The notes under the pieces were generated by a model. The model worked only from the letters and a program-made list of their open reading frames with translations. It was not told where the DNA came from and made no database searches. Both the position numbers and the translations under genes were made by a program. A DNA stretch of 64,000 bases from Wuchereria bancrofti (Eukaryota; Nematoda; Chromadorea; Rhabditida; Onchocercidae): assembly GCA_005281725.1 (NCBI GenBank), contig SSBO01000008.1:868001-932000 (forward strand), given 5' to 3'. Shown one piece after another: positions 27,901-39,172 of this stretch; the first letter of the stretch is position 1; every line of letters starts with the position of its first letter.

Positions 27901-28585
27901 TATTATTTTTTATTTATATCACATCAACTGATAGCTTAAAGATTATGTAATGCCTTTGTGATAAGATATCTGCTATTATTTCACTTTTATCACGCCACTG
28001 CATATTACGGTTATGGTTTCAGCAGCATGTCATCATTATAATGTCACGGTGTCACAGTTATATTAAAAAAAAAATTAGTTTCGCAGTGTTATTGTACTTT
28101 CATCACTTATTTCATTTACACAATTCCGCATACAATATGACTATTAAATCTATTCATATTTATTAGAGCATATGCATGGTATTATTCTGAAGCACTCATC
28201 AATTTAACATAACTGTCACTTCTCTTTTGCTTTTTGTTTCAATTTAAAGTATTATTACGTAGATCTCTCATCTCATTCTCTTCAATTATCGCATTTTCTC
28301 GTCATTCTAGTCATCACAATCAATTGTTTTATCTTTTATTTTGAGCATTTATACCATAAACAGACAAATAAGTGAGACAAACAAACGAATGGACGGATGG
28401 ACAGATAAAATAAATCCAATTATATGAGCTTGCCATTTTTAATTATACATTTATAGATAAGAGTGAAGGAGAAAGGAAGCGAATAATATGATTTTCTTTG
28501 TTCCCTAATATCATCTTGACTTTTATTCTGCAGCATTGCGGCTGAAAAGGATGCATACAAGGGACTACCGGAATATGCAACCTGA
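24917..28585 (+). CDS. Candidate small multi-exon gene, function unknown
   Basis: Four blocks with splice signals join in one frame: 24917-25063 (ends EFEASESDEK, donor AAG|gtctgt), microexon 25165-25179 (SKIFK, acceptor atttcag, donor AAG|gtaaga), 26924-26958 (LAVLPYHRPET, acceptor cttccag, donor ACG|gtaagg) and 28534-28585 (IAAEKDAYKGLPEYAT, TGA stop, acceptor tattctgcag). The product would be about 82 residues, acidic in the middle, with no recognised domain. The ATG at 24917 is arbitrary; 24950 and 24956 are also in frame, and exons further upstream are possible. Four in-phase junctions are the main support. Against it, the first block also has an open minus-strand frame behind a TTTCAG acceptor, and the last block is open in other frames. 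Treat as a hypothesis. Confidence 0.3.
25355..25501 (+). CDS. Possible 48-residue membrane peptide
   Basis: This frame begins MDRCLFSATSMERLYGWF and continues into a long hydrophobic stretch (LVLSIVWICQFVIFTILTIG) ending LFVEHLPLR-stop. The layout, a short polar head followed by one transmembrane helix, resembles single-pass small membrane peptides. An acceptor-like attag directly precedes the start codon region. It lies inside the second intron of the candidate gene at 24917-28585 and is out of phase with it. It could be a separate microprotein or chance; no family is recognised. Confidence 0.2.
   Translation: MDRCLFSATSMERLYGWFNLVLSIVWICQFVIFTILTIGLFVEHLPLR
25502..26338. other. A/T-rich stretch without genes
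   Basis: I see only A/T-rich sequence with ATA/GTA-rich low-complexity patches at about 25560-25580 and 25760-25960. No splice-bounded open frame or structured repeat stands out. If the candidate gene at 24917 is real, this is intron. Confidence 0.5.
26339..26405 (+). repeat. (ATTC)n microsatellite
   Basis: About 16.5 near-perfect copies of ATTC. It is the longest clean tetranucleotide run in the window and likely to vary in length between individuals. Confidence 0.97.
26406..26920. other. A/T-rich stretch without genes
   Basis: Plain A/T-rich DNA between the ATTC microsatellite and the more balanced island that starts near 26920. I see no coding or structural signal. Confidence 0.5.
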
Positions 28586-28745
28586 ACACTACTGTATCCT
28601 GGGCCGGAGTGTGAAAAATGAGGAAATTCGGAAGGTAACATTTAGTAATATTTACCTGCATTTCAACCAAATCAAAATAAGACGCGTTACTAAAGCAAAA
28701 ATGAGTAATAGTCTGATTAATTGATCAGCGTGACATTTCTTCCAG

Positions 28746-28856
28746 AATTCGATGGCTTAACGGGAATCGGTTCATGCATTATCATTAGACAGTATGCTAC
28801 ACTGAACAATGGCTGTGACCCTGAGAATGCTCAGGATAGAATTAATGATTTATTTT
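28746..28856 (+). other. Exon-like block following 28534-28634
   Basis: A good acceptor (ttcttccag, ending 28745) follows a good donor (GGAAG|gtaaca at 28635) by 111 bases, a usual nematode intron size. One frame reads FDGLTGIGSCIIIRQYATLN, then NGCDPENAQDRINDLF and TAA at 28854-28856. That frame is in phase with the 28534 exon only if two TGA codons (28583 and 28616) are passed. In the other phase the block gives NSMA-stop. It may be a 3' UTR exon, the end of a different isoform, or chance. Confidence 0.25.
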
Positions 28857-30002
28857 AATATGGAGTAAATCTCAAAGTGAACATTTAAAAAACACATTAA
28901 AAAAATTTCGAAATTTTATTTATCGATATGTTTCCGTGGTTTGGAAATAAATCATTGAAAATCATAAATGCCAAAACTTCAGCCTAAAGACGACATAGTG
29001 AATTTAATCGGTTAATTACTATAAACAATTTGGTATAGAAAGTATGGCATGACGATATCTTTATGAAATTGGTACCTACCTCAGCTACCTTGATGACACC
29101 ATTGGTACCATATCATTCAAATCTAAAGCCTTCTTTCCACATTACATTTTGCATCAAACATCCTTTTGCCTACTTGTAAGATGCAATTTCGGTCATCCTT
29201 TTCAACGTGAACCATAGATGAATTTTCTGGACTGCCATTCAGCAAATCCTCTTAAAAGTAGGAGACGTGTAGACGGACAGCGGAAGTGAGTGACGCATAA
29301 AATGACGGACAATAATGACACAAATATAATATACGTTAAGAGAGGCTGGGGGAAAAGGGGTTATTTGTTCCATACACTTTACATGGAGATGATGGCTTGA
29401 CAAGCACAATCATTGGTTATATTTCAAAATTAAAGATGACAGGAGTAGGTCCGCCTTTTGCTTTCCTATTCCGAGATCAGTCCTGTGTCCTATGTCAGTC
29501 ATATCTTCCGGTCGTCCTCCCCTATCCGTTATTTCCTTATCATTATTATTATCATTAATTAACTTAATTATTAGTATATAGACAAGTCAGTGAACTTCCA
29601 GCTTTTGCTTTAAGATGAAATATCCCTTTATTACAAAATTTATTGTCTTATAATATTAAATTTCAAAAAATTTGAGCATTCCTAATTTTTTTCGTATTAT
29701 TCTTTCTAAATGTTTTGAATTTGTCCAATTTGATCTGTTGTTTTTGTCACTGTCCGCAGTGCCGGTAATATAGCTAATTACAGTTATTACAAGACCCGGC
29801 CTGATCACCTCATTACAATAATATAAGAAAAGGATTTAAAGTTTAACTGAAAGAGTTAAGTAGTGTCTGAAGTAAAACTATGTTTCTAGTATGTTTCCCC
29901 ATCGGAGATATGCATCGGATGATGGATTAAAATTATAGCAATCTTGATTAGTCATTAGTTTACAATAATCCTTCAATTCAGACCTATACCGTATGACAAA
30001 CT

Positions 30003-30034
30003 AACAACAACAACAATAACAACAACAACAACAA
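30003..30034 (+). repeat. (AAC)n microsatellite
   Basis: A CAA/AAC trinucleotide run with one AAT interruption. Confidence 0.9.
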
Positions 30035-30247
30035 TAGGATGAAAAATTCTAATTTTGAAGTCAAAAGTTAAAAAAAAAAATTGGGTGAAGAAAAAGAAGG
30101 AATATATAGACAAATAATAAGCAATAAATCAGTTAAAGTCAATTATAGCCAACAAAATTCCAACGCAGTTTTAATGTGTCGGTTTGTGCTGCAGTTAAAC
30201 AGAAATATATTTTATTTTTCTTTTTGAAATTTTACGCCTAAAAACGA

Positions 30248-30305
30248 AACATACATACATACAAACATACGGACATACGAACATACACACATGCATATAT
30301 ATATT
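30248..30305 (+). repeat. (ACAT)n imperfect microsatellite
   Basis: Degenerate ACAT/ATAC repeats running into an ATATAT end. The same motif recurs at 36824, 39119, 48889 and 50315. Confidence 0.85.
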
Positions 30306-30604
30306 ATGGAAATGTTGATAAAGAATAAAAGTAGAGGGCAAGGAATAAGAAGGAAAGAAAAAAAAAAGTAATAAAAACTGATTAGTGGACATTCGAAACA
30401 GCAACAGTATTTCTAGTTGTAATATCATTTAATAGCAGTTTGTTATAGGATAAAAAGATAAGGAGAATTGGATGAGTTAGTCAAAATATGAAATAAATGT
30501 CGCTGGAAATAGTTTAATTTGTTGTATATGTTCGGATGGGTGAAAAAGAAGCGAAGTGAAACATAGCAATGAAATATTTGCCCCAATTTTCTTTTCTAAA
30601 TTAC

Positions 30605-30624
30605 CTCTCTCTCTCTCTCTCTCT
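30605..30624 (+). repeat. (CT)n microsatellite
   Basis: About ten CT dinucleotides inside a longer pyrimidine stretch. Confidence 0.9.
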
Positions 30625-32828
30625 TTCTTCCCTTTTTTTTGAGGTTTTAAAACAGCAAATTGAATATAAAAATGAAAATTTTTTCTGTCGTCTTTTTTAA
30701 TCGCCGATCAAGTTATGTTTTAACCATTCATTTGGCAACAACTATTTTGTTGCAATTTGAGATTTGCCTTTTCCTTTTTATTTTTTTCTTCTCTTATTTT
30801 CATCATTTGTTCAAATGGAAAACAATTAAATTTTTTCCTATCGGAATAATTGATATTTTTTAAGGGAAAAATTTTCATTTGCAATTAAATTATCCTAAAC
30901 TCCCAAGAAATTTGAATGAATTTTTAAGGGAAAGAAAAAAAAAACTCAAGGAGTACTTTTTGAAAGGTTTAAAATTTGAAAATTTTGAGTGTTGCAGTAA
31001 TTTCCAAGGATTTCATTTAAAAAATGCAATTAAGTTAATACAAACAACTATTCTACAGAACCTTTAGCAAAATCATTTAGTCTCTTAAACTCGAAATGAA
31101 TAATAAACAGCATCTTTTTTTGCCTCCAGGAATATGTAATTACCAAAGAGTAATATATATTTTTTTTGAATTACTTTAGAAGTTTTCGCAAATTTCCAAG
31201 AACTAAATTCAAAAAAAAACTAAAGGAAAAAAAAAACAAATAAACAAATTGATATTCGATTAATCAGACGTACTTCGATAACTTCACTGGAGGTTCAATA
31301 ATACTGCCAAAAATTCAGCCATAACATTTTCTCTTTTCGTTCATAAGATTCTGGATTCATTTTTCCAATTCAGTCCGATATCAAATTATCGGATTAACAA
31401 ATTGAATAATCTCATTACAGTTTATTATATTTAATTACATGGCATAAGCCATTATTGTTTTTATGGACAACATATAATATGAACTTTAAAGTTGCAAATT
31501 TTTTTCAATACATTAAGAAGCGATGAAAATGAAGTAACATATGGCGAGTTAAGCCATTAAAAAAGATTGTAAAAATAAGATCTTATGACAATGACAGTTA
31601 CAGTAGCAACTAATTGTCCTGTAATCCAAGGATTAAATGAACAAAATAAAAGAGTATTATACAGTTTTGCAAATGGAAAAGAATGATACTATTGAAATAA
31701 ATGGTTTAAGAAGAGAAAGGACAGAATGAATCCCTCCGCCTTCTTTTCATCCTTACTATTTCCTCCTTTATTCCCTGTATCATCAATGAAAGCTAAACGA
31801 GCTGATTGACCCTTAACCCATCCTGAACCTTTCCCAATTGTTGTTGCCATAATTTACGCATATTGTGTATGTTTTGTCAGTTCGCCTGTCCATTTATCTC
31901 CCTGGACTGACCCTTCCTGTACTTCTCAACGAAATTAATGGTAAAAAGTGGTGGAGAGAGAGAGAGAGAAGGAGAAGCGATCGTAAATTTCAATCTCAAT
32001 GGCTATCGATCCATATATCCAAAGCTACCTTAGAACCCAATTTATTACTTGGATCCCAAAGAGCTCACATAGTTTATACCATCATTAACCTAACCAATAG
32101 TGTAAATGGTTGATAATAGTAGTAGCTGGTGGACGAGGATATTATAATATGATATCTTTGATAAAGCATTTTTTATGCTTTCTTTTTCCCTTTCCATTTA
32201 GCTCATTTATATTTGTTAATTTTATTCGATTTATTAATTAATCTTAATCGAAATCCATTTTCAAATTATTCTTTGGATCTTTGTAACGGGAAGATTTATT
32301 GTTTGTAGAAAAATTTGATTTATTCCTTGTTAATAAATAAAGTTTTAACCGACAAATTATCAGTTAGATTGTTTTGATAAATGAACGAAATAATGAGAAC
32401 AACTTTTGCTGTGGTTGTGTTCTTGTTTCATTTCCTGGCCATTGTTCAATTTCAGTATTGAGGAATTCCTGCTTCTTCCAATTCCTGCTTCTTTAATTCT
32501 GTCACACCTTTCTCTATGATATTTGTAATATTTTTAGATTTTATTCACTTTTTCGCTTTCCTTTTTTCAGAACTGAACTGTTTCTGATGGTAGAAGTGTA
32601 GGTAGTAAGTAAGTATTGCATCATCCGTATTACTCTTATGTTGGTGACATTCAAATGATACCTTACCCATATTGCTGTACTTTTCAATTGAAATGATTTT
32701 TGTCGTCGTAATGTCAAAATTACTGGGTAGTATTTGAACAGTATGATTTGTGTATGAGTAGAATGTGGTTGTGTATTTAATTAGAAAATGTAAATCACGG
32801 CTTTCAGTCATCTAGCTAGAAAGGAAGA

Positions 32829-32853
32829 TGTGTGTGTGTGTGTGTGTGTGTGT
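32829..32853 (+). repeat. (TG)n microsatellite
   Basis: About twelve uninterrupted TG units, beside the balanced island 32855-33060. Confidence 0.95.
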
Positions 32854-33060
32854 ATGCGTGAATGTCAGCCCATCTATGCTTTGCACATGTATGCGCATGC
32901 TCATTTGGTATAAGCGGAAGTTTGAATCGCTGATGAGCTTCCTGAAAATGAATCATGACCGAGGCGCTGTTGATTCGTTATTCTTCAAGAGGATATATTA
33001 GCAGCAAGATGAGCGGAAAAAGTCCTATTCATTAACAATGCGCCACTAATAACTGCCTGC
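32854..33060. other. Balanced-composition island, strand unclear
   Basis: This block is open on both strands. On + a frame reads MRMLIWYKRKFESLMSFLKM and continues to KRIY-stop near 33000. On - a clean acceptor (cattttcag) precedes EAHQRFKLPLIPNEHAHTCA, which runs into the CA repeat. It could be an exon on either strand or conserved non-coding DNA; the sequence alone does not decide. Confidence 0.25.
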
Positions 33061-33696
33061 TTTCTCATGCAATAATGTCGCATTTTAAGATGGAATACAA
33101 TGGAATAGGAACACGTTTCATTATGTTAGGTCTACTTATATTTATCGCATACGCATAAGTATTTGGCGCAAGTAGACGAGAATGTGCTAAAAATGATAGG
33201 AAATAAGTGGATAATAAAAAATGAAAAGTTTTTAGTCCCAATGAATATTAGGCATGAATAATGATCCTCTTGATATGATAAGATATGGTGTTATTATAGA
33301 ATTAATGCCATGCAGATGCAATTAAAAAAAAATTAAGTCCGTTGATGATGAAGAAAAAAGTCCGACAAAAAAAACAAATAGCGGTCAAAAAGAATACACT
33401 ATTATTAATTCCGAAAACTGAATAAGCATTTGAAGTTTTGGATGAGTGTTTGAAGGATTCAGGTATTGTGAAAGGTTTTTACAAAATTTGCTTTAATAAC
33501 AAAATCTTGAAATGTTTTTCATATTAAAGTTGACATTTAATTCAATAAGTGCGTTGAAAATAAATTTATCTTCCTCTTCCTCTCTCTTTCTCTCCCTCTC
33601 TTTTTGTTTTTCTTTCCCTCTTTTGTTATCCTCGTTTATCTCTCTATTGAATGAGTGATTGTTGTTCAAATTATATAAACCAATTTTAAATTCGTA

Positions 33697-33718
33697 TGTA
33701 TATATATATATATATATG
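33697..33718 (+). repeat. (TA)n microsatellite
   Basis: About eleven TA units. Confidence 0.9.
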
Positions 33719-34928
33719 AATTTAAATAATCAGAATTCTATTGTAATTCAACAAAGTAACACTATTAAATGTTTTAATAGTACTCTTCGACTGATTAAAA
33801 TTTTTTTACTTATTAATTTTATTTAATGTTTTGTTTATAAAACTTTATAATATTGTATCTTTTCCAACCTCACAATTTTTACATTATTTCGGTCCTTCCT
33901 TTTATCCATTTACATTATATTGTTTTGACCTATTTATAATAATGCATTTTGATGATATGTGATCATGTCGTGTTCTTTTCCCCTTTAATTTATTCCATTT
34001 TCTTCTCCTTCTATTCTATCTTTTTCAAAATTTCCACTTCATTTTAATTCTAAACAATAGCAATTTAGCGATTATATAGGAGACATGAAAATGATGATGG
34101 AAGTGTTAAGTGTGACAATAATTCAATAGCAGGTACAAATGATTTTGTCACCTTTTAACAGTGACAACAACAGGTAACTGTTATTGCTTGGATATTCAGC
34201 AAGTACTTCTTATCAAAAAATATTATTTTCACAAGTTTTCATCACTCATCGATCTCTACTTGTCTTTCGCTTCCTCCATCTCTTTAGGTGTTAGCCTGGA
34301 AATAATCAGTCATTTTTCAAATTCTCACTTCAGCAACGCCACAAAATGAAGACAAGTGAAATCTGGTAAACATATCAATCTGTTAATATTTGGTCAATTA
34401 AGAATTCGATTCTAAATAATCACATATATATTGTCATTTGCAGATATGTATGTATGTGTGCATATGTGCATGAACATTTCAAAGAGAAATAAATTTTTCA
34501 TTCCTTCAAATTTTATTTTCTTTCGTTTCAGATGATACCCTGAAGATTTTTTTAATGTAATTTAAAAATTTTACTACTCCTTTCAGTCTCATTCTATATG
34601 CTTTGTGATTGATGAAAAAATGATAAGTACTTGTTTGAAGAGAACACAGAGAGAGAGAGAGAAAAAAGAAATTGTCTTCGAGTGTTATTTATATAATAAA
34701 GAAAATAAAGCACTTAATAATTGAAATTTTTTTCTCGTTCAAGAAATAATAAATTTCTCAAAATTCTATTGGTTCAGATTACAGTAGTGTGAACACAAAT
34801 ATGACATGTATGAATGGCGCATATTACCGTAATCTCGTCATACATCCTTATTGAAAGAGCCAGTAGTGCTTACACTTCTCCAATGAAAGAATTATGATTG
34901 GAAGGGGACAGAAATGTATTATGCTTCT

Positions 34929-34951
34929 GTGTATGTGTGTGTGTGTGTGTG
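34929..34951 (+). repeat. (GT)n microsatellite
   Basis: GT run of about eleven units with one TAT interruption near the start. Confidence 0.9.
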
Positions 34952-36823
34952 ACAGCTGTTGGTGAAATAATTGGTGAAGCTCTCGGGATCATTTCTTATA
35001 AACTAAGCAGATCGACGGGCAATCTCTCACTCATAATCGTATCTCCTTCGGGTATTTCATTATTCATCTAACCAAGCAACCCATCATAGCTTTGATTCAG
35101 TAGTGTTAAGCGTTAACTGGTATATGTTTAATAGATCATTCGTTAACTCTTAAATCCAATTATTAATCCCAACGGATAATGATTTCTAAAGTAACACTCT
35201 CGATAAATAGGGTAAAAATTAATTTTTTTCCCTGCTAAATTGTAATTTTCGAAAAATAATTAAATTTCGAGATACGCTAGTTAAAAATAGATGATGATAA
35301 TGATGATGAGATGATGATATTATTTCAAGAGTTACGGAATATTCCAATAAAAATTAGCTTTAGCATGAAGTGTTTCTATAGTAAATTGCTCGCTTAAAAA
35401 ATTATTGTTTTGTCTCCCTTTGGGATATCATTAATTATTGCTATTTTGCATCTTTCGTTAACTGTTACAGTACAAACAATGAATAATAATAATTAAATGA
35501 TTAGTGTGTAGTTAAAATATTCAGCAACAATGTGACATGCGCGGTTATTTTTGATACATGTTTATTTCAACATTATTGCTGCACATGTTATATTTAAATT
35601 TGGATTTAAGTCTAAAAATAAAGAGCTATCCGTCAATATTAATAGTTATATCTACTATTTAGTTAGTGTGAAATGTGCATAATTAAGTCATTGTATAAGA
35701 AGCATAATCAAGTTTGATACTGTTAAATCAGTTGAATTTTAATTTGTTGTCTCAACAATATACTTTCTATAACTCCCTGCATGATAAGCTCTCTCGAAAA
35801 GTATTGATAGTTTGAAAGATTTACAAATGACGTCCAGAATAATCCTATTTGTCTGTATGCATTCCGGAAAAGCACATTAATTCCTGAAATGGAGCATATG
35901 TGCATGACGATGGACATAGATTTAGGCATAGCTATCCATTCATATATATTTCATCCATTTATAATTATCAAATTTTTTTCATCCTCCTATAAACTTCATT
36001 CTTTTTGAAAGAGTTGACAAAAAAGTGAGAAATGAAAAGAACGGAATATGAGACGACAAATTAAAAAATATTATGTGAGTGATATGCTACTGATAAGAGT
36101 TGTAGATTAAAATAGCACTGAGGTGAGAGTGAATTAATGCAAATATATATATGTATATGAAAGAAGAGAGAAAATGTGAAGAGTGACATTGCTTTAATGA
36201 TTTTGAGGATTTGCAATTATTTTCTTATTTTTCTTAATAGAAATTGAAAATGTAAAACAGAGTAAACAAAAAAAAAAAAATTATTCTTTGGGAAGAAAAT
36301 TGTAAGTTCAACTTCTTCACCTGTTTATTATCATGATTATGAAAGTAATGAAAAGGTAGGACTTTAAGGTAGGATTGATATATTATAATACCTTAATGAA
36401 TACGATTAATTACAAAATAATAAAAGAACTAATATTTGATAATAATCATTACTTTCTAGTATGGAATAAGTGATTACTCGATTTTGATTTACGATTTTCC
36501 AAAAAAAAAACATGACAAATGACCATTCTGAAGCATTCATACCAACTTTTCAAAGTTTAAATGTAAATACAAACATCAAAAATTGATCAAAAATATATAA
36601 TGTTGCAACAATTATTTATGAAATTACTAATTCAAACCCCCTTTTTTTCCTTTCCCATTTTAAAATTTCATTTCTTTGCCCCTAAAAATCGAACCTCGCC
36701 TCTTTTGCTATTGCTGCTGTTAGGAAACATCGTAAAAGTCATTAAATCAGCAACCAGCCATTTGAAAATGATTATATTTCGCAAAAATTTTTACACACAC
36801 CATATAACATACACTGTCATCTA

Positions 36824-36870
36824 TACATACATACATACACACATACATACATACATACACATACATATAT
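36824..36870 (+). repeat. (ACAT)n microsatellite
   Basis: About eleven ATAC units with two CAC interruptions. Confidence 0.9.
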
Positions 36871-37531
36871 TAATGATATGTACACACTTTAATGTGGACC
36901 AATAAATTGTGATGAGGGTGACAATGGTACCTGAATTTTAACAAGGTGGAAAGAGTCCGGGAAAATTATGAAATAAGACGTGTCCATTTGTATAAAATTC
37001 AATTATCTCATATCCGTCGATTTGCATTTCTAATTTGTTTAATATGCCTATTTGTCTGCCCGTTTAAATTTTCAAAAGTACTAAATCATCGAATGTAACT
37101 TATTCTTTCAAAGTTAACTTATTATGTGCAGTACAAATTAGTATTCATGCACATCTTCCATTCTTAGCTCATTTCATATGAAAAGCATATTATGAATTTG
37201 TGTTTTGGAACAAAATGAGTTACGATTTAGAATAAACAAAGGAAGAAATTCTGTCGCTTTTTTTTTGGCTGAAAAAAATTTCGTTTTTATTTTAAATTCA
37301 TTTCAGCTGTATCATCTTCAAATTCCTTTCTCACTTTTGTTTTCTTTTTTTCTCTTTTTCTCTCTCTCTCCTCCTACTCTTCATATTCTCTTCCAAACAA
37401 AAAAAAAAAAAGAAAAATTTCAAACAAATTTATGACCAATAACTTGCAAACAATGAGCGTAAATTTCATGTTTTTATTGCCTTTCCAATCATTTTCAACA
37501 ACACGAAGCAGGGAGACAGATATGGATGAGA

Positions 37532-37567
37532 CGGATGGATGGATGGATGGATGGATGGATGGATGGA
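37532..37567 (+). repeat. (GGAT)n microsatellite
   Basis: Nine GGAT units followed by a degenerate GATAT/GATGA tail to about 37610. The complementary motif (ATCC)n occurs at 62221-62262 in the opposite orientation. Confidence 0.95.
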
Positions 37568-38363
37568 CAGGATAGAATGAGATATGATATGATATGAGAT
37601 GAAATGATTAGTTGGAAATAGATTAAACAAATCAACAAGGGATCCTAAATTTTTCAATTCATTTATTCCGTCACTCGTAAAAATTTATTATCCTTCTAGT
37701 GATTATTTGTTCACTGTCTAAACTTACTATGTCTTTTTTTTTGCCGCTCTTTTCAAGTTTTCGGTACCTTTTTTTTCATTTATTGTTTCTCTTAAATTAA
37801 AGAAAATTATTGCTACTCATTAGATACAATTATTATCTCCTGCTACAGTACTTGTTGACTAGAAGTAGTAATATTTTGATGAAAAGGAAAATAAATTTTA
37901 AAACTCTCGTAAAATTTGAAATGAATTATAAACCATCCTAACCTATAATTTTTCTTTAAATATTAATTTTTAAATTCATTCAAGTTTATTTTATTTAAAT
38001 GTTCATTCATATAGAAAGAGAAATAGGTTAGAATAAGAGAGAGAAAGAAACCATAAGGTTACCGTATCATATTCATCATTTTGATAACAGGTTATTTTTT
38101 ACTTGGCTTCTAAAAAACACGCATCTGTTCTTGTCTTTCTTTCCTAAATCATTCATAAGGTGAAATTAATTTTTATAATAGTAGAGTATAAATTACGTGA
38201 GAACCCATTTCATAAATTTACGAAAGCAGGCAAAACTAATCAATTTAGTCGAAATTCGATTTTATAAATCTACTCAAAAATCTTTTTTTTTTTAAACAGA
38301 CTGGATACAATATAAATGCACAATAATGAAATTGACCGTTTAAGGTGAAACAATTGCAAAAAT

Positions 38364-38447
38364 ATTATTATTACTGTATTATTATCATTATTAATATTAT
38401 TATTGCTATATCATTATTATTGTTATTATTATCATTATTCTTATTAC

Positions 38448-38483
<36 letters not shown>

Positions 38484-38545
38484 CATCATCATTATTATTA
38501 TTATTAATTATTTATATCATTGTTATTATTCTGATATTATATAAT
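38364..38545 (+). repeat. Long ATT/TTA low-complexity tract
   Basis: About 180 bases dominated by ATT triplets with occasional ATC, the longest trinucleotide-rich tract in the window. The Leu/Ile-only frames in it are not genes. Confidence 0.95.
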
Positions 38546-38812
38546 AATTAGTATACAAAAAGTGATCGTGCTTGAAGTGTCTATGATAGTATTGGAATAA
38601 TAATTAATTTTGTTAACGGTTATCAGTGTTCTATCACTAATTTTTCTCATTTTTATCCTATCAGCTATCATCGTAATCTGTAAAAGTTGTGTGTATTAGC
38701 AGGAAAGCATATGATAGTTAACACATAAATATATCACTAACATCAATTCGGTGAATTATGAGAGCAGCTTGTAAACCATTAATCTTGATATCTGCTCATT
38801 TTGTTCAATAGG

Positions 38813-38834
38813 TAGTAGTAGTAGTAGTATTGAT
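38813..38834 (+). repeat. (GTA)n short repeat
   Basis: About six GTA triplets followed by degenerate GTA/GCT triplets to 38885. Confidence 0.8.
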
Positions 38835-39118
38835 GCTGCTGTAGTAGTACTGGAAGTAGTAATAGTAGCAATAATAGTAAAGTAGTGATAAGTATGTATG
38901 TATATATACAGCTAGCTAATAACTTATAAGATTCTAAGTTCTCAGTCATTTAATTTATTATTGACATTTGATATACACAGGTGAAATAAGCAGGTTGATA
39001 AACTACTACCTTGCACCGATGTTTCATCGTTTATTTATCCATAACTTTACAATATCTCTTTCTGATACATAAAGAATGTGTGTGGCCTATAGCTGTTTGG
39101 TATCATTAATGGCTGTAG

Positions 39119-39172
39119 ACATACACACATACACGTAAACATAAACACATACAAACATGCACACATACATCA
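39119..39172 (+). repeat. CA/TACA-rich tract
   Basis: Degenerate ACACATAC repeats. Confidence 0.8.

Larger units (their letters stand above)
28857..32828. other. Gene-poor A/T-rich region with balanced islands
   Basis: No gene is supported. Balanced islands at about 29060-29310, 29440-29535 and 31730-32110 contain short open frames in several phases. The best bounded is 31881-31940 (acceptor gttttgtcag, donor AATG|gtaaaa; one frame reads RLSIYLPGLTLPVLLNEIN). Low-complexity runs are (AAC)n at 30003-30034, (ACAT)n at 30248-30305 and (CT)n at 30605-30624. A minus-strand 88-codon frame at 32545-32811 has no recognisable domain. Confidence 0.45.

Noticed and set aside
29071..29095. let-7-type seed (TGAGGTAG on the minus strand)
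   Set aside because: The surrounding bases do not fold into a precursor with the seed in a paired arm; only the palindromic GGTACC words pair, leaving the seed in the loop.
35723..35929. 68-codon minus-strand frame
   Set aside because: No domain, no splice signals and ordinary A/T-rich composition.
38345..38551. 68-codon Leu/Ile frame
   Set aside because: It is coded entirely by the ATT microsatellite.
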